The notes under the pieces were generated by a model that was not told where the DNA came from, did not search any database, and was given only the letters and a program-made list of their open reading frames with translations. From contig NZ_BSRQ01000006.1 in assembly GCF_030268685.1 (NCBI RefSeq), positions 343,678 to 407,677 of the forward strand: DNA of 64,000 nucleotides, read 5' to 3'. Position numbers and translations under genes: made by a program. Position 1 is the stretch's first letter. Each line of letters begins with the position of its first letter. Source of the stretch: Microtetraspora sp. NBRC 13810 (GTDB taxonomy: Bacteria; Actinomycetota; Actinomycetes; Streptosporangiales; Streptosporangiaceae). Shown here in pieces: positions 9,848-18,110 of the stretch.

Positions 9848-11844
9848 TGCCCGCCGCCGCCCAGCCCCCCGCCAGGCGACCCGCCGGGCGACCCGCCGTC
9901 CAGCGGCCCGCCGTCGAACCGCTCGTCGCCGGGGATCCGCCCCGGGTGGCCGACTACCGGCTCGTGGGCAGGCTCGGCCACGGCGGCCAGGGGGTCGTCT
10001 ACCTCGGCGAGTCGGCGAGCGGCGAGCGGGTCGCGGTCAAGGTGATCCGCGACGGCTCGGTGGCCGGCGACGCCGGGTTCGCCCGGGAGATCGACCTCAC
10101 CCGCCGGGTCCAGGCGTTCTGCACGGCGCAGGTCCTCGCCACCGGTGAGTCCGGCGGCCGGCCGTACATCGTCAGCGAGTACGTGGAGGGGCCGAGCCTG
10201 GCGTCGGTGCTGCGGGAGCGCGGGGTGCTGCGCGGGGCGGAGCTGCGCAGGCTGGCGATCGGCACGCTGACCGCGCTGGCCGCGATCCACCAGGCGGGCG
10301 TGGTGCACCGGGACTTCAAGCCGGGCAACGTGCTGCTCAGCAAGGACGGGCCACGGGTGATCGACTTCGGCATCGCCCGCGCCCAGGACGGGGCCGAGCC
10401 CGGCGGTGACGACCTGGTGGGCACGCCGCCGTTCATGGCGCCCGAGCAGTTCACCGGCGGGGAGGCGGGGGCGCCGGCCGACCTGTTCGCGTGGGCGTCC
10501 ACCATGGTGTGCGCGTCCAGCGGCGCCCCGCCGTTCGGGCGCGGCGACCCGGCCGGGGTGATCGGCCGCATCCTGCTGGCAGAGCCGCTGCTCGGCGACG
10601 GCCTCGACGACGGGGCCGGGGACGAGAGCCTGCGCGACCTGGTGGTCGCCTGTCTCGCCAAGGACCCGGCGGCGCGCCCGCCGGCGACCCGCGCGCTGCT
10701 CACCCTGCTCGGCCACCCGGTGCCGCCCCGGCGGCTGCTGCCCGCGGGCAGGGAGTCGGCCGCGCCGCCGCCGTCCCCGCCGCCCGGACCGCCACCGGTT
10801 CGCAGGCGGTACGGCCGGGCCAGGGTGCCGCTGACGGTGGCGGGCGTCGCCGTCCTGCTGGCCGGCGGCGCGGCGGTCTACGCGGGTACGGCGGAGCGCT
10901 CCGGGCCGGTCGCGCGGCAGACCGTGGCCGCGGTCGTCCAGCAGCGGCCGATGGCGGCCCGGTCGACCACCACGGTGCGGATCCCCGGCACGGAGATCAC
11001 CCTGCACGAGAACCCCGCGGACGGCCTGTGGGTCTCCGCCTACTACGACCGGCGGACCGAGGGCGGCGGCGATCCGTCCTACGTGCGCGACCGCTCCTCG
11101 GGACGCTTCGCCTTCTTCGGCAGCTTCCAGGAGCCCGTCGTCTCCCCCGGCGGGGTGTACGTGGCGTCGCTGTCCTACACCCGGCTGACCAGGACCGACC
11201 ACGACACCGTGCGGATCACCGAACCGGCCGCCCGTCGGGACGTCGAACTGGTCACGGTGACCAAGCCGGCCACGACGTTCGGCGCGCGGTGGAGCCCGGA
11301 CGGCCGCCTCCTGCTGCTCACGGTCTACGTCAGGTCGGCGAACGACTCCGCGAGCAGGGGCTTCGTGATCGTGGATCCGGCGACCGGCACGGTGCGGACC
11401 GTCCCGGCGGCGGACGGCGACCCCACCGAGTACGTGTGGGCGCCGGACGGCTCCGGCGTGCTGCACCAGACCGCGGACGGCGGCGTGCGCCTGCACGACC
11501 TGGACGGCAGGGTGCTCAGGGAGTTCCGCGACGTGGGCGAGCTGAAGACGGTCAACGGGGTGACCACGGCGCGGGGCGCGCTCTTCACCACCACCTGTCC
11601 CGGCGGTTCACGCGATGTCTGCCTGTGGGACGTGGCCACCGGGCGGCGCAACGCCACCGTTCCCCTCGCCTGGAACACGACCTTCCACGGCTGGATGGAC
11701 GACCGGCACCTGCTGGCCACCGTGCGCGAGGGGGAGGACGCCGAGATGGTCCTGCTCGGCCTGGACGGCAGGGCCGTGCGGACGCTCGCCACCGGCCCCG
11801 CCCGGGAACTCGACAAGGTCCCGCTCTGGTTCACCCGCAGGTGA
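9847..11844 (+). CDS. serine/threonine protein kinase with sensor-like ectodomain
   Basis: A 665-residue active-type Pkn kinase. The catalytic domain (about residues 37-290) has the glycine loop GRLGHGGQGVV, VAVK (Lys65), HRDFKPGN (154-161), DFG (Asp173) and APEQF. A Pro-rich linker, one membrane helix (about 315-340) and an extracytoplasmic domain follow. The ectodomain has beta-propeller-like blocks (WSPDGRLLLL, WAPDGSGVL) and resembles that of the upstream pseudokinase throughout, so the two genes are a tandem duplication. The ATG overlaps the upstream stop codon (TGATG), which implies translational coupling and co-production with the pseudokinase. The ligand and phosphorylated targets are unknown. 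Confidence 0.9.
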   Translation: MPAAAQPPARRPAGRPAVQRPAVEPLVAGDPPRVADYRLVGRLGHGGQGVVYLGESASGERVAVKVIRDGSVAGDAGFAREIDLTRRVQAFCTAQVLATGESGGRPYIVSEYVEGPSLASVLRERGVLRGAELRRLAIGTLTALAAIHQAGVVHRDFKPGNVLLSKDGPRVIDFGIARAQDGAEPGGDDLVGTPPFMAPEQFTGGEAGAPADLFAWASTMVCASSGAPPFGRGDPAGVIGRILLAEPLLGDGLDDGAGDESLRDLVVACLAKDPAARPPATRALLTLLGHPVPPRRLLPAGRESAAPPPSPPPGPPPVRRRYGRARVPLTVAGVAVLLAGGAAVYAGTAERSGPVARQTVAAVVQQRPMAARSTTTVRIPGTEITLHENPADGLWVSAYYDRRTEGGGDPSYVRDRSSGRFAFFGSFQEPVVSPGGVYVASLSYTRLTRTDHDTVRITEPAARRDVELVTVTKPATTFGARWSPDGRLLLLTVYVRSANDSASRGFVIVDPATGTVRTVPAADGDPTEYVWAPDGSGVLHQTADGGVRLHDLDGRVLREFRDVGELKTVNGVTTARGALFTTTCPGGSRDVCLWDVATGRRNATVPLAWNTTFHGWMDDRHLLATVREGEDAEMVLLGLDGRAVRTLATGPARELDKVPLWFTRR

Positions 11845-11864
11845 GCCGGAGCGGGACCGGTGCC

Positions 11865-12110
11865 TCAAACCCTGGCCTCCGCGCGGTCCACGATCGCGTG
11901 CTCGCCCTCGGCGCGAGCACAGTGCGCGCAGCAGTACCAGTGATCACCGGCCTGCACGCCATGCCCCACGATCCGGCAGCCGCAGTGCTCACACTGCGGA
12001 GCCATGCGGTGGATGGCACACTCGAAAGAGTCGAACGTGTGCACCTGGCCCTGCGCGTGCACCTCGAAACTCATGTCGTAGTCGTTGCTACACACTTCGC
12101 ATTTCGCCAT
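11865..12110 (-). CDS. small Cys-rich metal-binding protein
   Basis: An 81-residue protein starting MAKCEVCSNDYDMSFEV. It contains CxxC near the start, then FECAIH, CEHCGC, GHGV and CCAHC, a spacing that suits two zinc sites of zinc-ribbon or metallothionein-like type. Proteins of this pattern are frequent in actinobacteria and are usually annotated as hypothetical. The frame continues upstream to 12218, but the ATG at 12110 begins the Cys-rich part and has GGGGGAGA a few bases upstream. It is divergent from the MerR gene, with 193 bases between the starts. Metal storage or sensing is an inference. Confidence 0.65.
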   Translation of the reverse strand: MAKCEVCSNDYDMSFEVHAQGQVHTFDSFECAIHRMAPQCEHCGCRIVGHGVQAGDHWYCCAHCARAEGEHAIVDRAEARV

Positions 12111-12303
12111 GGTCTCCCCCAACCAGACGGTCTCTACGGGCATACCCCTACCCACCGCTTTCTCCACTGACGCCGTCATACACGGATGACAGAGGCGTTC
12201 AAGGTAGAAAGCGGACAATTGGCTTTACCTCTCCGAGATCCAGGCCGCCGGACCCGGCCGGCGGGCTTGACTCTCCAGCGACTCGAAGGTGCAGATTCGT
12301 GGC

Positions 12304-13215
12304 GTGAGTGACAACCCGGAGCTTTACACGATCGGCCGGCTCGCCCGCCGTACCGGCCTGTCGGTGCACACGATCCGGTTCTGGTCCGACGCCGGCGTGG
12401 TGCCGCCCACCGAGCGCTCGGCCGGCCGGTACCGCCTGTACGACGAGGCGGCGCTCGCCCGGCTGGACCTCGTCCGGGCACTGCGCGAGCTGGGCATCGG
12501 CCTGGACGACGTGCAGGCGATCCTGGCCCGGGAGGTCACCGTGGCGGAGGTGGCCGAGGTGCACGCCCGGCTGCTGGACGCCGAGATCCGATCCCTGAGA
12601 CTTCGCCGCGCCGTGCTGCGCGCCATCGCGCGGCGCGGCGGCACAACCGAGGAGACCCTTCTGATGCACAGACTCGCCCGCCTGTCCGCCGCCGAGCGGC
12701 AGCAGATCATCGACGACTTCGTCCACGGCGTCCTCGACGGCCTCCCGGTGGACGACGACGCCGCCATCGTCGCCGAATGGATGCGGGAACTGCCCGCCGA
12801 GCTGCCCGAGGACCCGGCACCCGAGCAGATCGCCGCCTGGGTCGAGCTCGCCGAGCTGGTCGCCGACGGCGACTTCCGGCAGCGGGTCCGCGCGATCGCG
12901 CTCGCCGCCGCCGAGGGCCCGTCCGTGGACTCCGCCCTCGACCTGCGGCGGCTGGTACTGGAGGAGGCCGGCCGGGCCCTCGCCGACGACGTGACGCCGG
13001 AGTCGGAGCAGGGCCGGGCCGCCCTGAACGGCATCGTCGACCGGCGGCTGCCCGCGGCGGAGCGGACCCGGCTGCTCGCATGGCTGGAGACCGTCGCCGA
13101 CCCCCGGGTGGAGCGCTACTGGCAGCTCATCGCCGCGCTCAACGGTCACCGGCCCGCCCCCTCGGCCGTGCCCGCCTTCGCCTGGACGATCGCCGCCCTG
13201 CGCGCCCACGGCTGA
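12304..13215 (+). CDS. MerR family transcriptional regulator
   Basis: A 303-residue regulator. The N-terminal MerR winged helix is clear: YTIGRLARRTGLSVHTIRFWSDAGVVPPTERSAG, then YRLYDEAALARLDLVRALRELGIGLDDVQAIL, followed by the dimer coiled coil. The remaining 180 residues are helical and acidic with no motif I recognise; they probably sense an effector. There are no Cys residues of the metal-sensing kind. GTG 12304 is chosen because it is close to the HTH; an in-frame GTG at 12289 is possible. Confidence 0.85.
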   Translation: MSDNPELYTIGRLARRTGLSVHTIRFWSDAGVVPPTERSAGRYRLYDEAALARLDLVRALRELGIGLDDVQAILAREVTVAEVAEVHARLLDAEIRSLRLRRAVLRAIARRGGTTEETLLMHRLARLSAAERQQIIDDFVHGVLDGLPVDDDAAIVAEWMRELPAELPEDPAPEQIAAWVELAELVADGDFRQRVRAIALAAAEGPSVDSALDLRRLVLEEAGRALADDVTPESEQGRAALNGIVDRRLPAAERTRLLAWLETVADPRVERYWQLIAALNGHRPAPSAVPAFAWTIAALRAHG

Positions 13216-13232
13216 CCGGGCCCTGCCCGCGG

Positions 13233-14366
13233 TCAGCGCCGGGACGCGTGCCGCATCTCCTTCTGCCACACCCGCAGCAGCCGGCGGGCCGAGCCGCCGA
13301 CCGGGCCGACCGCCTCGTACAGCACCTTCCCCGGCACCGGTTCGGCGTCCGCCACCGCGGGCAGGACCTCGTCCGCCGAGGAGATCGTGCGCGAGCAGAC
13401 GCTCAGCAGGTAGCCGGGGATCTGCAACCGCGGATCCGTGCAGCCCACCAGCGGCACGCCCACCGCGGCGACGACCGGGAACACCGTCCCGGGGATGCCG
13501 ACGGCGACCTCGGCCCGCGCCGACGCCTGCACCGAGGGGACGGAGCTGATCTCGTACCGGTCCCACAGCGAGCGGTCCTCGCGCGGGTGCAGGCCGACCA
13601 GGATGTGCCGGCCCTCCGCGGCGAGGCGCTCGGCCGCCGCCAGCAGCAGCTCGGTGCCGGGCGCGGAGCCACCCGTCTCATCGGACTTCGTCACGCTGGT
13701 GAGCACGAGCACGGTGCCCGGCTCCGGGGCGTGCCTGGGCAGGGCGTCCGTCTGCGGCGTGCCCACCACCGCGATGTCCCGGCGGCCCGTGCCCAGGTAG
13801 TCGTCGAACACCGCCGCCTCGGCCGGGGACGAGGCCGTGATCGCCCTGAGCCGGCGCCGGAACTCCGCCGCCCTCGGCGCCTCCACCGGAAGCTGGTAGG
13901 CCAGCGAGCTCGCCACCAGCGGGAGATGACGCAGCCGCTTCGCGCAGTCGGCCGGCCAGTCCCCCGCCCCCGTCACCACCAGCAGGTCGGCGTCGGGCGC
14001 GTCGTCCAGGGTGGCCACGGTCACCGGGTCGCCCGGCGTGACACCCGACAGGTCGGGCACCAGCTGGACGACGTCCCAGCCCTGCCGCCGCGCCTCGTGC
14101 AGCAGCGGCTGGACGTGGTAGGTGCCCCACGGCTCGTTGGTCGCCACGAGCACCCGGGGCCGCCTGTGCCCGTGGCCGTTCCCGTGACCCTGTCCACGGC
14201 CCGGCACCTGGCGTGAACCCGCCTGGGCGACGCCGCCGGTGAGGACGAGGCCGGCCCCCGACAGGGCGCCGACGAGCAGGGAGCGCCGGGTGAACCGGCC
14301 GGGCCCGGCAGCCTCCGGGGCGAGGTCGGAGCCGGCGGCATCACGGGCGGTGTCATGAAATTTCAT
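13233..14366 (-). CDS. Tat-exported protein with GT-B-like C-terminus
   Basis: A 377-residue protein. Residues 24-50 hold a Tat signal (TRRSLLVGALSGAGLVLTGG) ending near AQAGS. The mature part alternates strands and helices; its second half, with VLVLTSVTKSDE, LVGLHPREDRSLWDRYE and GIPGTVFPVVAAVGVPLVG, resembles the nucleotide-sugar side of GT-B glycosyltransferases or CDP-glycerol-type enzymes. A nucleotide-sugar enzyme outside the membrane would be unexpected, so the fold may be reused for another purpose. The start codon lies inside a perfect 20-bp palindrome and appears leaderless. I cannot name its substrate. Confidence 0.6.
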   Translation of the reverse strand: MKFHDTARDAAGSDLAPEAAGPGRFTRRSLLVGALSGAGLVLTGGVAQAGSRQVPGRGQGHGNGHGHRRPRVLVATNEPWGTYHVQPLLHEARRQGWDVVQLVPDLSGVTPGDPVTVATLDDAPDADLLVVTGAGDWPADCAKRLRHLPLVASSLAYQLPVEAPRAAEFRRRLRAITASSPAEAAVFDDYLGTGRRDIAVVGTPQTDALPRHAPEPGTVLVLTSVTKSDETGGSAPGTELLLAAAERLAAEGRHILVGLHPREDRSLWDRYEISSVPSVQASARAEVAVGIPGTVFPVVAAVGVPLVGCTDPRLQIPGYLLSVCSRTISSADEVLPAVADAEPVPGKVLYEAVGPVGGSARRLLRVWQKEMRHASRR

Positions 14367-14370
14367 GACA
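14351..14370. promoter_or_regulatory. perfect 20-bp palindrome over a start codon
   Basis: TGTCATGAAATTTCATGACA is fully symmetric and includes the ATG (14364-14366, minus strand) of the Tat-exported protein gene. On the minus strand TAGATT (14380-14375) sits 8 bases before the ATG, as expected for the -10 box of a leaderless gene, so a bound dimer would block transcription start. Confidence 0.55.
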
Positions 14371-14719
14371 AGGGAATCTAGGCCCGTCGCCCGGCCCGGC
14401 CATGAACATCTCCTGACCCCTCAGGAAACGGGCCCGGCATGGCTCGCGACCACCTGCCCGCTGCCGCACCCTGCTCGCCGCCGGGATCGCCGCCCGCGCC
14501 GCCGCCCCGGTCACCTGAGGCGCTCCGGGAACCCGGGAACGAGCAGGCCGGCACCGCGCGAGAAGCTCGTGTCCCCGGCGGGATACTCTGGCAGGTGTAG
14601 CTGCACGTTGGAGTGCGCCCAACCGATACAGGCGTTCTAGCGCTCGGGTCGCCGGCCAGGAATCCGCGGACAGCCCAAGACTGTCCGGGGCGGGGGCCCT
14701 TGACGGCGGGTGAGATGCG
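14371..14719. other. intergenic region before the ring-cleavage operon
   Basis: About 350 bases without a supportable gene. It contains TACTCT near 14583 as a possible -10 element and the short inverted repeat GCACGTTGGAGTGC (14604-14617) that may regulate the downstream operon. Nothing else could be assigned. Confidence 0.35.
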
Positions 14720-15598
14720 ATGTCCATCGATCTGACAGAGACCTCGATCACCGAGGCGGTGCAGAAGACCTTCGACGGCGCGGAGGATGAACGCGTCAAG
14801 GAGCTGTTCGTCTGCCTGGTACAGCATGTGCACGACTTCGCGCGGGAGGTCCGGCTCACCGGCGACGAGTGGTTCAAAGCCGTGGATTTCCTCACGCGGG
14901 TGGGCGAGGTCACCACTCCCACCCGGCAGGAGTTCGTTCTGCTGTCCGACATTCTCGGTGTGAGTGTTCTGGTGGATCTGATCAACCACGAGAGCGGGTC
15001 GTCGGCGACGGATTCGACGCTGCTGGGCCCCTTCTACGTCGAAGGTCGGCCGGCGGTGGAGAACGGCGCGGACATCTCCGGTGGAGTCGAGGGGACGCCG
15101 CTGTTCTTCCGCGGCACGGTGGTCGACACGGACGGCAAGCCCGTGGCCGGCGCCCGGGTGGACACCTGGCACAGTGACGGGGACGGCTTCTATGACGTGC
15201 AGATGCCGGAGAAGCTGCACGATCGCCTGGCCATGCGCGCCTTGATGACCACCGACGACGAGGGGCGGTTCTGGTACCGCTCGATAGCGCCGCGCTACTA
15301 CCCGGTCCCCACCGACGGGCCGTGCGGGGAGATCCTGCGCACCGCGAACCGTTCTGCGATGCGCCCCGAACACCTGCACTTCTGGCTCCACGCCGAAGGC
15401 TTCGAACCGCTGATCACCATGCTGTTCCGCCGTGACGACCCCTACCTGGAGCACGACGCGGTCTTCGGGGCCAAACGGTCCCTGGTGGTGGATTTCGTCC
15501 ACCACGAAGCGGGTGAGACCGCTCCGGACGGCACCCGTATGGACGAGCCGTTCCAGAACGTGGAGTGGACGTTCGTACTGCTTCCGCAAGGAGGCTGA
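14720..15598 (+). CDS. intradiol ring-cleavage dioxygenase (hydroxyquinol/catechol 1,2-type)
   Basis: A 292-residue non-haem Fe(III) dioxygenase that cleaves an aromatic ring between adjacent hydroxyls. The N-terminal helical dimer domain (about 1-100) is followed by the catalytic beta sandwich: LLGPFYVEG, then VDTWHSDGDGFYDVQ (first Tyr ligand), RYYPVPTDGP (second Tyr), and RPEHLHFWLHAEGF (two His ligands). The long N-domain and the EGRPAVENGADISGG segment point to hydroxyquinol 1,2-dioxygenase more than protocatechuate enzymes. It is the first gene of a four-gene operon. Its codons are less strictly GC-ending than those of neighbours, hinting at acquisition. Confidence 0.85.
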   Translation: MSIDLTETSITEAVQKTFDGAEDERVKELFVCLVQHVHDFAREVRLTGDEWFKAVDFLTRVGEVTTPTRQEFVLLSDILGVSVLVDLINHESGSSATDSTLLGPFYVEGRPAVENGADISGGVEGTPLFFRGTVVDTDGKPVAGARVDTWHSDGDGFYDVQMPEKLHDRLAMRALMTTDDEGRFWYRSIAPRYYPVPTDGPCGEILRTANRSAMRPEHLHFWLHAEGFEPLITMLFRRDDPYLEHDAVFGAKRSLVVDFVHHEAGETAPDGTRMDEPFQNVEWTFVLLPQGG

Positions 15599-15600
15599 GG

Positions 15601-16134
15601 GTGTCACGCATCCCGCTGACCCCCGTCGAGTCCCTCGCGCCCGCCGCCCGCGACTTCATGCGCCGGCGCGGTGAGCTGAACGTCTTCCGCCTCCTGGCGG
15701 GTGCACCGGAGGTGTTCGACGGCTGGAGCACGATGGTCGACGCGCAGCTCGACAGCCGCACCTTCGGCCCCCGGCTCCGCGAGCTGGTGATCTTGCGAGT
15801 CGCGTACCTGCAGCACTGTGCCTACGAGATCGCCCAGCACACCGACGTGGGCCGACACGCGGGAATCGGTGACGCGGAGATCCGTGCGCTGAGCGCCGAG
15901 GGACCCGTGCCCGGTTTCACCGGACCGGAGAACACGGTGCTGGGCTTCGTCGATGAGCTGTGCGTGACCGGCACCGTGACCCGGGAGACCTTCGCGGCGG
16001 CCCGAGCCGTGCTCGACGAGGCCGAGCTGACCGAACTGCTGCTCCTGGTCAGCCTGTACTACGGACTCGCGCTCCTGTTGAACGCCGCCGAGCCCGACAT
16101 CGATGACGACGCCCGGCTGGTGACCTCCCCGTGA
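15601..16134 (+). CDS. carboxymuconolactone decarboxylase-like protein 1
   Basis: A 177-residue AhpD/CMD-like helical protein. The core LRELVILRVAYLQHCAYEIAQHTDVGRHAGI is the family signature, but only one Cys is present instead of the CxxC of AhpD peroxidases, so a thiol peroxidase role is unlikely. The GTG at 15601 is two bases after the dioxygenase stop and has GGAGG seven bases upstream, so it is translationally linked. Its place after a ring-cleaving enzyme suggests a lactone or keto-acid step of an aromatic pathway. Confidence 0.8.
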   Translation: MSRIPLTPVESLAPAARDFMRRRGELNVFRLLAGAPEVFDGWSTMVDAQLDSRTFGPRLRELVILRVAYLQHCAYEIAQHTDVGRHAGIGDAEIRALSAEGPVPGFTGPENTVLGFVDELCVTGTVTRETFAAARAVLDEAELTELLLLVSLYYGLALLLNAAEPDIDDDARLVTSP

Positions 16135-16664
16135 CCCGGATCGCTTACTGCACCAGCATGTCCGGCCAGGTCCGCGACATGATCGCCGAGCGCGGGGACC
16201 TGAACGTCTACCGGGCGCTGGCCCACGCCGGCCGCCCGTTCGCCGGGTGGATGATCGCCGGCCGCGCCGCCCTGACCAGCAAGGTCGTCCCCGTACGGCT
16301 CCGCGAGCTGGTCATCTTGCGTGTCGGGCACCTGATGAAATGCCCCTACGAGATCGCCCAGCACACCCCCGTGGCCGAAGACTCCGGCATCGGATCCCGG
16401 CCACTCGACGCGCTGGCCGCCGACGGCCGCCTCGCCGACGGCGGGTTCACCCCGACCGAGCTGACCGTGCTGGAGCTGACCACCGAACTGGTCACCACCG
16501 CGACGCTGACGCCTGCCCGGATGGACCGCGCGCGAGAGCTGCTCGGCGACGAGCAACTGCTGGAAGTGCTGATGATCATCAGCCGGTGGAGCGGCCTGGC
16601 CTTGATGATCAACGCGCTCGACGTGGACATCGACACCGGCAGGCACCTCTCCCTGCCCCCCTGA
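16131..16664 (+). CDS. carboxymuconolactone decarboxylase-like protein 2
   Basis: A 177-residue paralogue of the preceding gene, overlapping it by four bases (GTGA). It shares RLRELVILRVGHLMKCPYEIAQHT and the RGDLNVYRALAHA opening. As in the first copy only one Cys (KCPYEIAQH) is present. Two linked copies may form a heteromer, or may act on successive intermediates. It is placed between the dioxygenase and the oxidoreductase of one operon. Confidence 0.8.
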   Translation: MTRIAYCTSMSGQVRDMIAERGDLNVYRALAHAGRPFAGWMIAGRAALTSKVVPVRLRELVILRVGHLMKCPYEIAQHTPVAEDSGIGSRPLDALAADGRLADGGFTPTELTVLELTTELVTTATLTPARMDRARELLGDEQLLEVLMIISRWSGLALMINALDVDIDTGRHLSLPP

Positions 16665-16702
16665 CCAGGACCCACCTCGAGTGAGCGGAAGGGAGGGCGA
16701 GC

Positions 16703-17680
16703 ATGCGCGCGCTGCGCTTCGAGCGATTCGGCGGCCCCGAGGTGCTGTCCGTCGGTGACGTCTCCGACCCGGTCGCCGCCGAGGGCATCGCGGTGGTCGC
16801 CGTCAGGGCGGCTTCGGTCAACCCCTCGGACGTGATGAACGTCGCGGGCGTCATGGAGGGCACCACCCTTCCCCGCGTTCCCGGCCGCGACTTCGCCGGC
16901 GTCGTCCTGGAAGGACCCGGCGAGTGTCGCGGCGCCGAGGTATGGGGCACCGGGGGCGACATAGGGTTCACCCTCGACGGCTCGCACGCGGAACGCATGG
17001 CTCTCCCTGTCGGCGCACTGGCCCGCAAACCCGAAGCCCTGGACTTCGCCGAGGCGGCGACGGTCGGCGTGAACTTCGTGGTCGGCTGGCTCGGTGCGAT
17101 CGAGACCGCCGAACTCGCCGAGGGCGAGGCCATCGCCGTGTTCGGAGTCTCAGGAGGCGTGGGCGGAGCCGTCGCACAGATCGCCCGCGCCGTCGGTGCC
17201 ACCCGCATACTGGGCGTCGACCGCCGCGCTCCGGCCGACGACACCCCTGCGGCGGACATCATCGACGAGTTCGTGCCCCTGGACGACCACACCGATGTCG
17301 CGGCCGAGATCCGGCGCGTCACCGGCGGCCGGGGCGCCGACGTCGTCTACGACGCCGTGGGCGGCGTCACCACACCGTCCGCGGTGACGTCCCTCGCCCA
17401 CCGCGGACGCCTGGTCGTCATCAGCGCCGCCGGCACCTCCACCGCCGAGATCGACCTCGCCGACTTCTACCACCGCGAAGCCCGGATGCTGGGCGCGGAC
17501 AGCCGGAAACTGGACGCCACCGCCTCCGCCGAGCGCCTCGAACGGATCAGCCCCCACTTCGAGCGTGGCGAGTTCAGGCCGCTGCCGATCAGGCGAACCT
17601 TCGACCTCGACCACGGCCCGGACGCCTACCGTGCCGTGGCGGAGAAGAAAGTGCACGGCCGGGTCGTCATCCGCCCCTGA
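16703..17680 (+). CDS. quinone oxidoreductase-like MDR enzyme
   Basis: A 325-residue zinc-free medium-chain dehydrogenase/reductase. The N-terminal GroES-like domain begins MRALRFERFGGPEVLSV and has ASVNPSDVMN and VPGRDFAGVV. The Rossmann domain carries AVFGVSGGVGGAVAQIARA and the C-terminus LDHGPDAYRAVAEKKVHGRVVIRP. Zinc-binding Cys residues are absent, as in NADPH:quinone reductases. It probably reduces an alpha,beta-unsaturated product or a quinone in the ring-cleavage route. The ATG has GAAGGGAGGG upstream. It ends the operon. Confidence 0.85.
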   Translation: MRALRFERFGGPEVLSVGDVSDPVAAEGIAVVAVRAASVNPSDVMNVAGVMEGTTLPRVPGRDFAGVVLEGPGECRGAEVWGTGGDIGFTLDGSHAERMALPVGALARKPEALDFAEAATVGVNFVVGWLGAIETAELAEGEAIAVFGVSGGVGGAVAQIARAVGATRILGVDRRAPADDTPAADIIDEFVPLDDHTDVAAEIRRVTGGRGADVVYDAVGGVTTPSAVTSLAHRGRLVVISAAGTSTAEIDLADFYHREARMLGADSRKLDATASAERLERISPHFERGEFRPLPIRRTFDLDHGPDAYRAVAEKKVHGRVVIRP

Positions 17681-17754
17681 GGACGGAGGGCGGTTCCTCC
17701 GGTCTGTGACCTCGGGACCAGCTAGGCGAGCGGGCCGGGAAGGCGGGGCAGGGG

Positions 17755-18010
17755 GCCGCGCTCCCGTGACGTCGGCGTCCAGCACCCGGGCCGTGTGCGG
17801 CGACGTCACCAGGCGGGCCGCGGCCGCCTCCCCGGCCAGCCGGTCCCGCCGCCCGGGGATCACGTCGCCGTACAGCACCTTGACCGCCACCGGCCGCCCG
17901 GCGGGGTCACGGGCCGCGTAGACCACGCCACGGCCGCCCGCGCCCAGCCGCCCGGTCAGCCGGTAGTCCCCCAGGCGTCGCGGATCACCGTCGACCAGCG
18001 CCTGCCGCAC
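17755..18010 (-). pseudogene. serine/threonine kinase gene, truncated after N-lobe
   Basis: The GTG at 18010, with GGGGG upstream, starts about 83 codons of Pkn kinase N-lobe: LGDYRLTGRLGAGGRGVVY, then VAVKVLYGD with the ATP lysine, and SPHTARVLDAD, the usual alpha-C/beta-4 region. From about 17755 the frame reads into the antisense of the quinone oxidoreductase operon and all kinase similarity stops; the catalytic loop, DFG and C-lobe are missing. The break coincides with the end of the ring-cleavage operon, as if that block had replaced the rest of the kinase gene. Confidence 0.75.
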
Positions 18011-18110
18011 GTCTCATCCCCCTGCCGAGTCTTTAGGGATTCGACGCAACCAATGGGGACAAAGTTGGCGGAGATTTCCGGCAGGGCGTCCGGCCAGGTC
18101 ACCGGCCGCC

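Noticed and set aside
14604..14617. GCACGTTGGAGTGC as an operator
   Set aside because: The inverted arms are only 4-5 bases, too short to claim a site.
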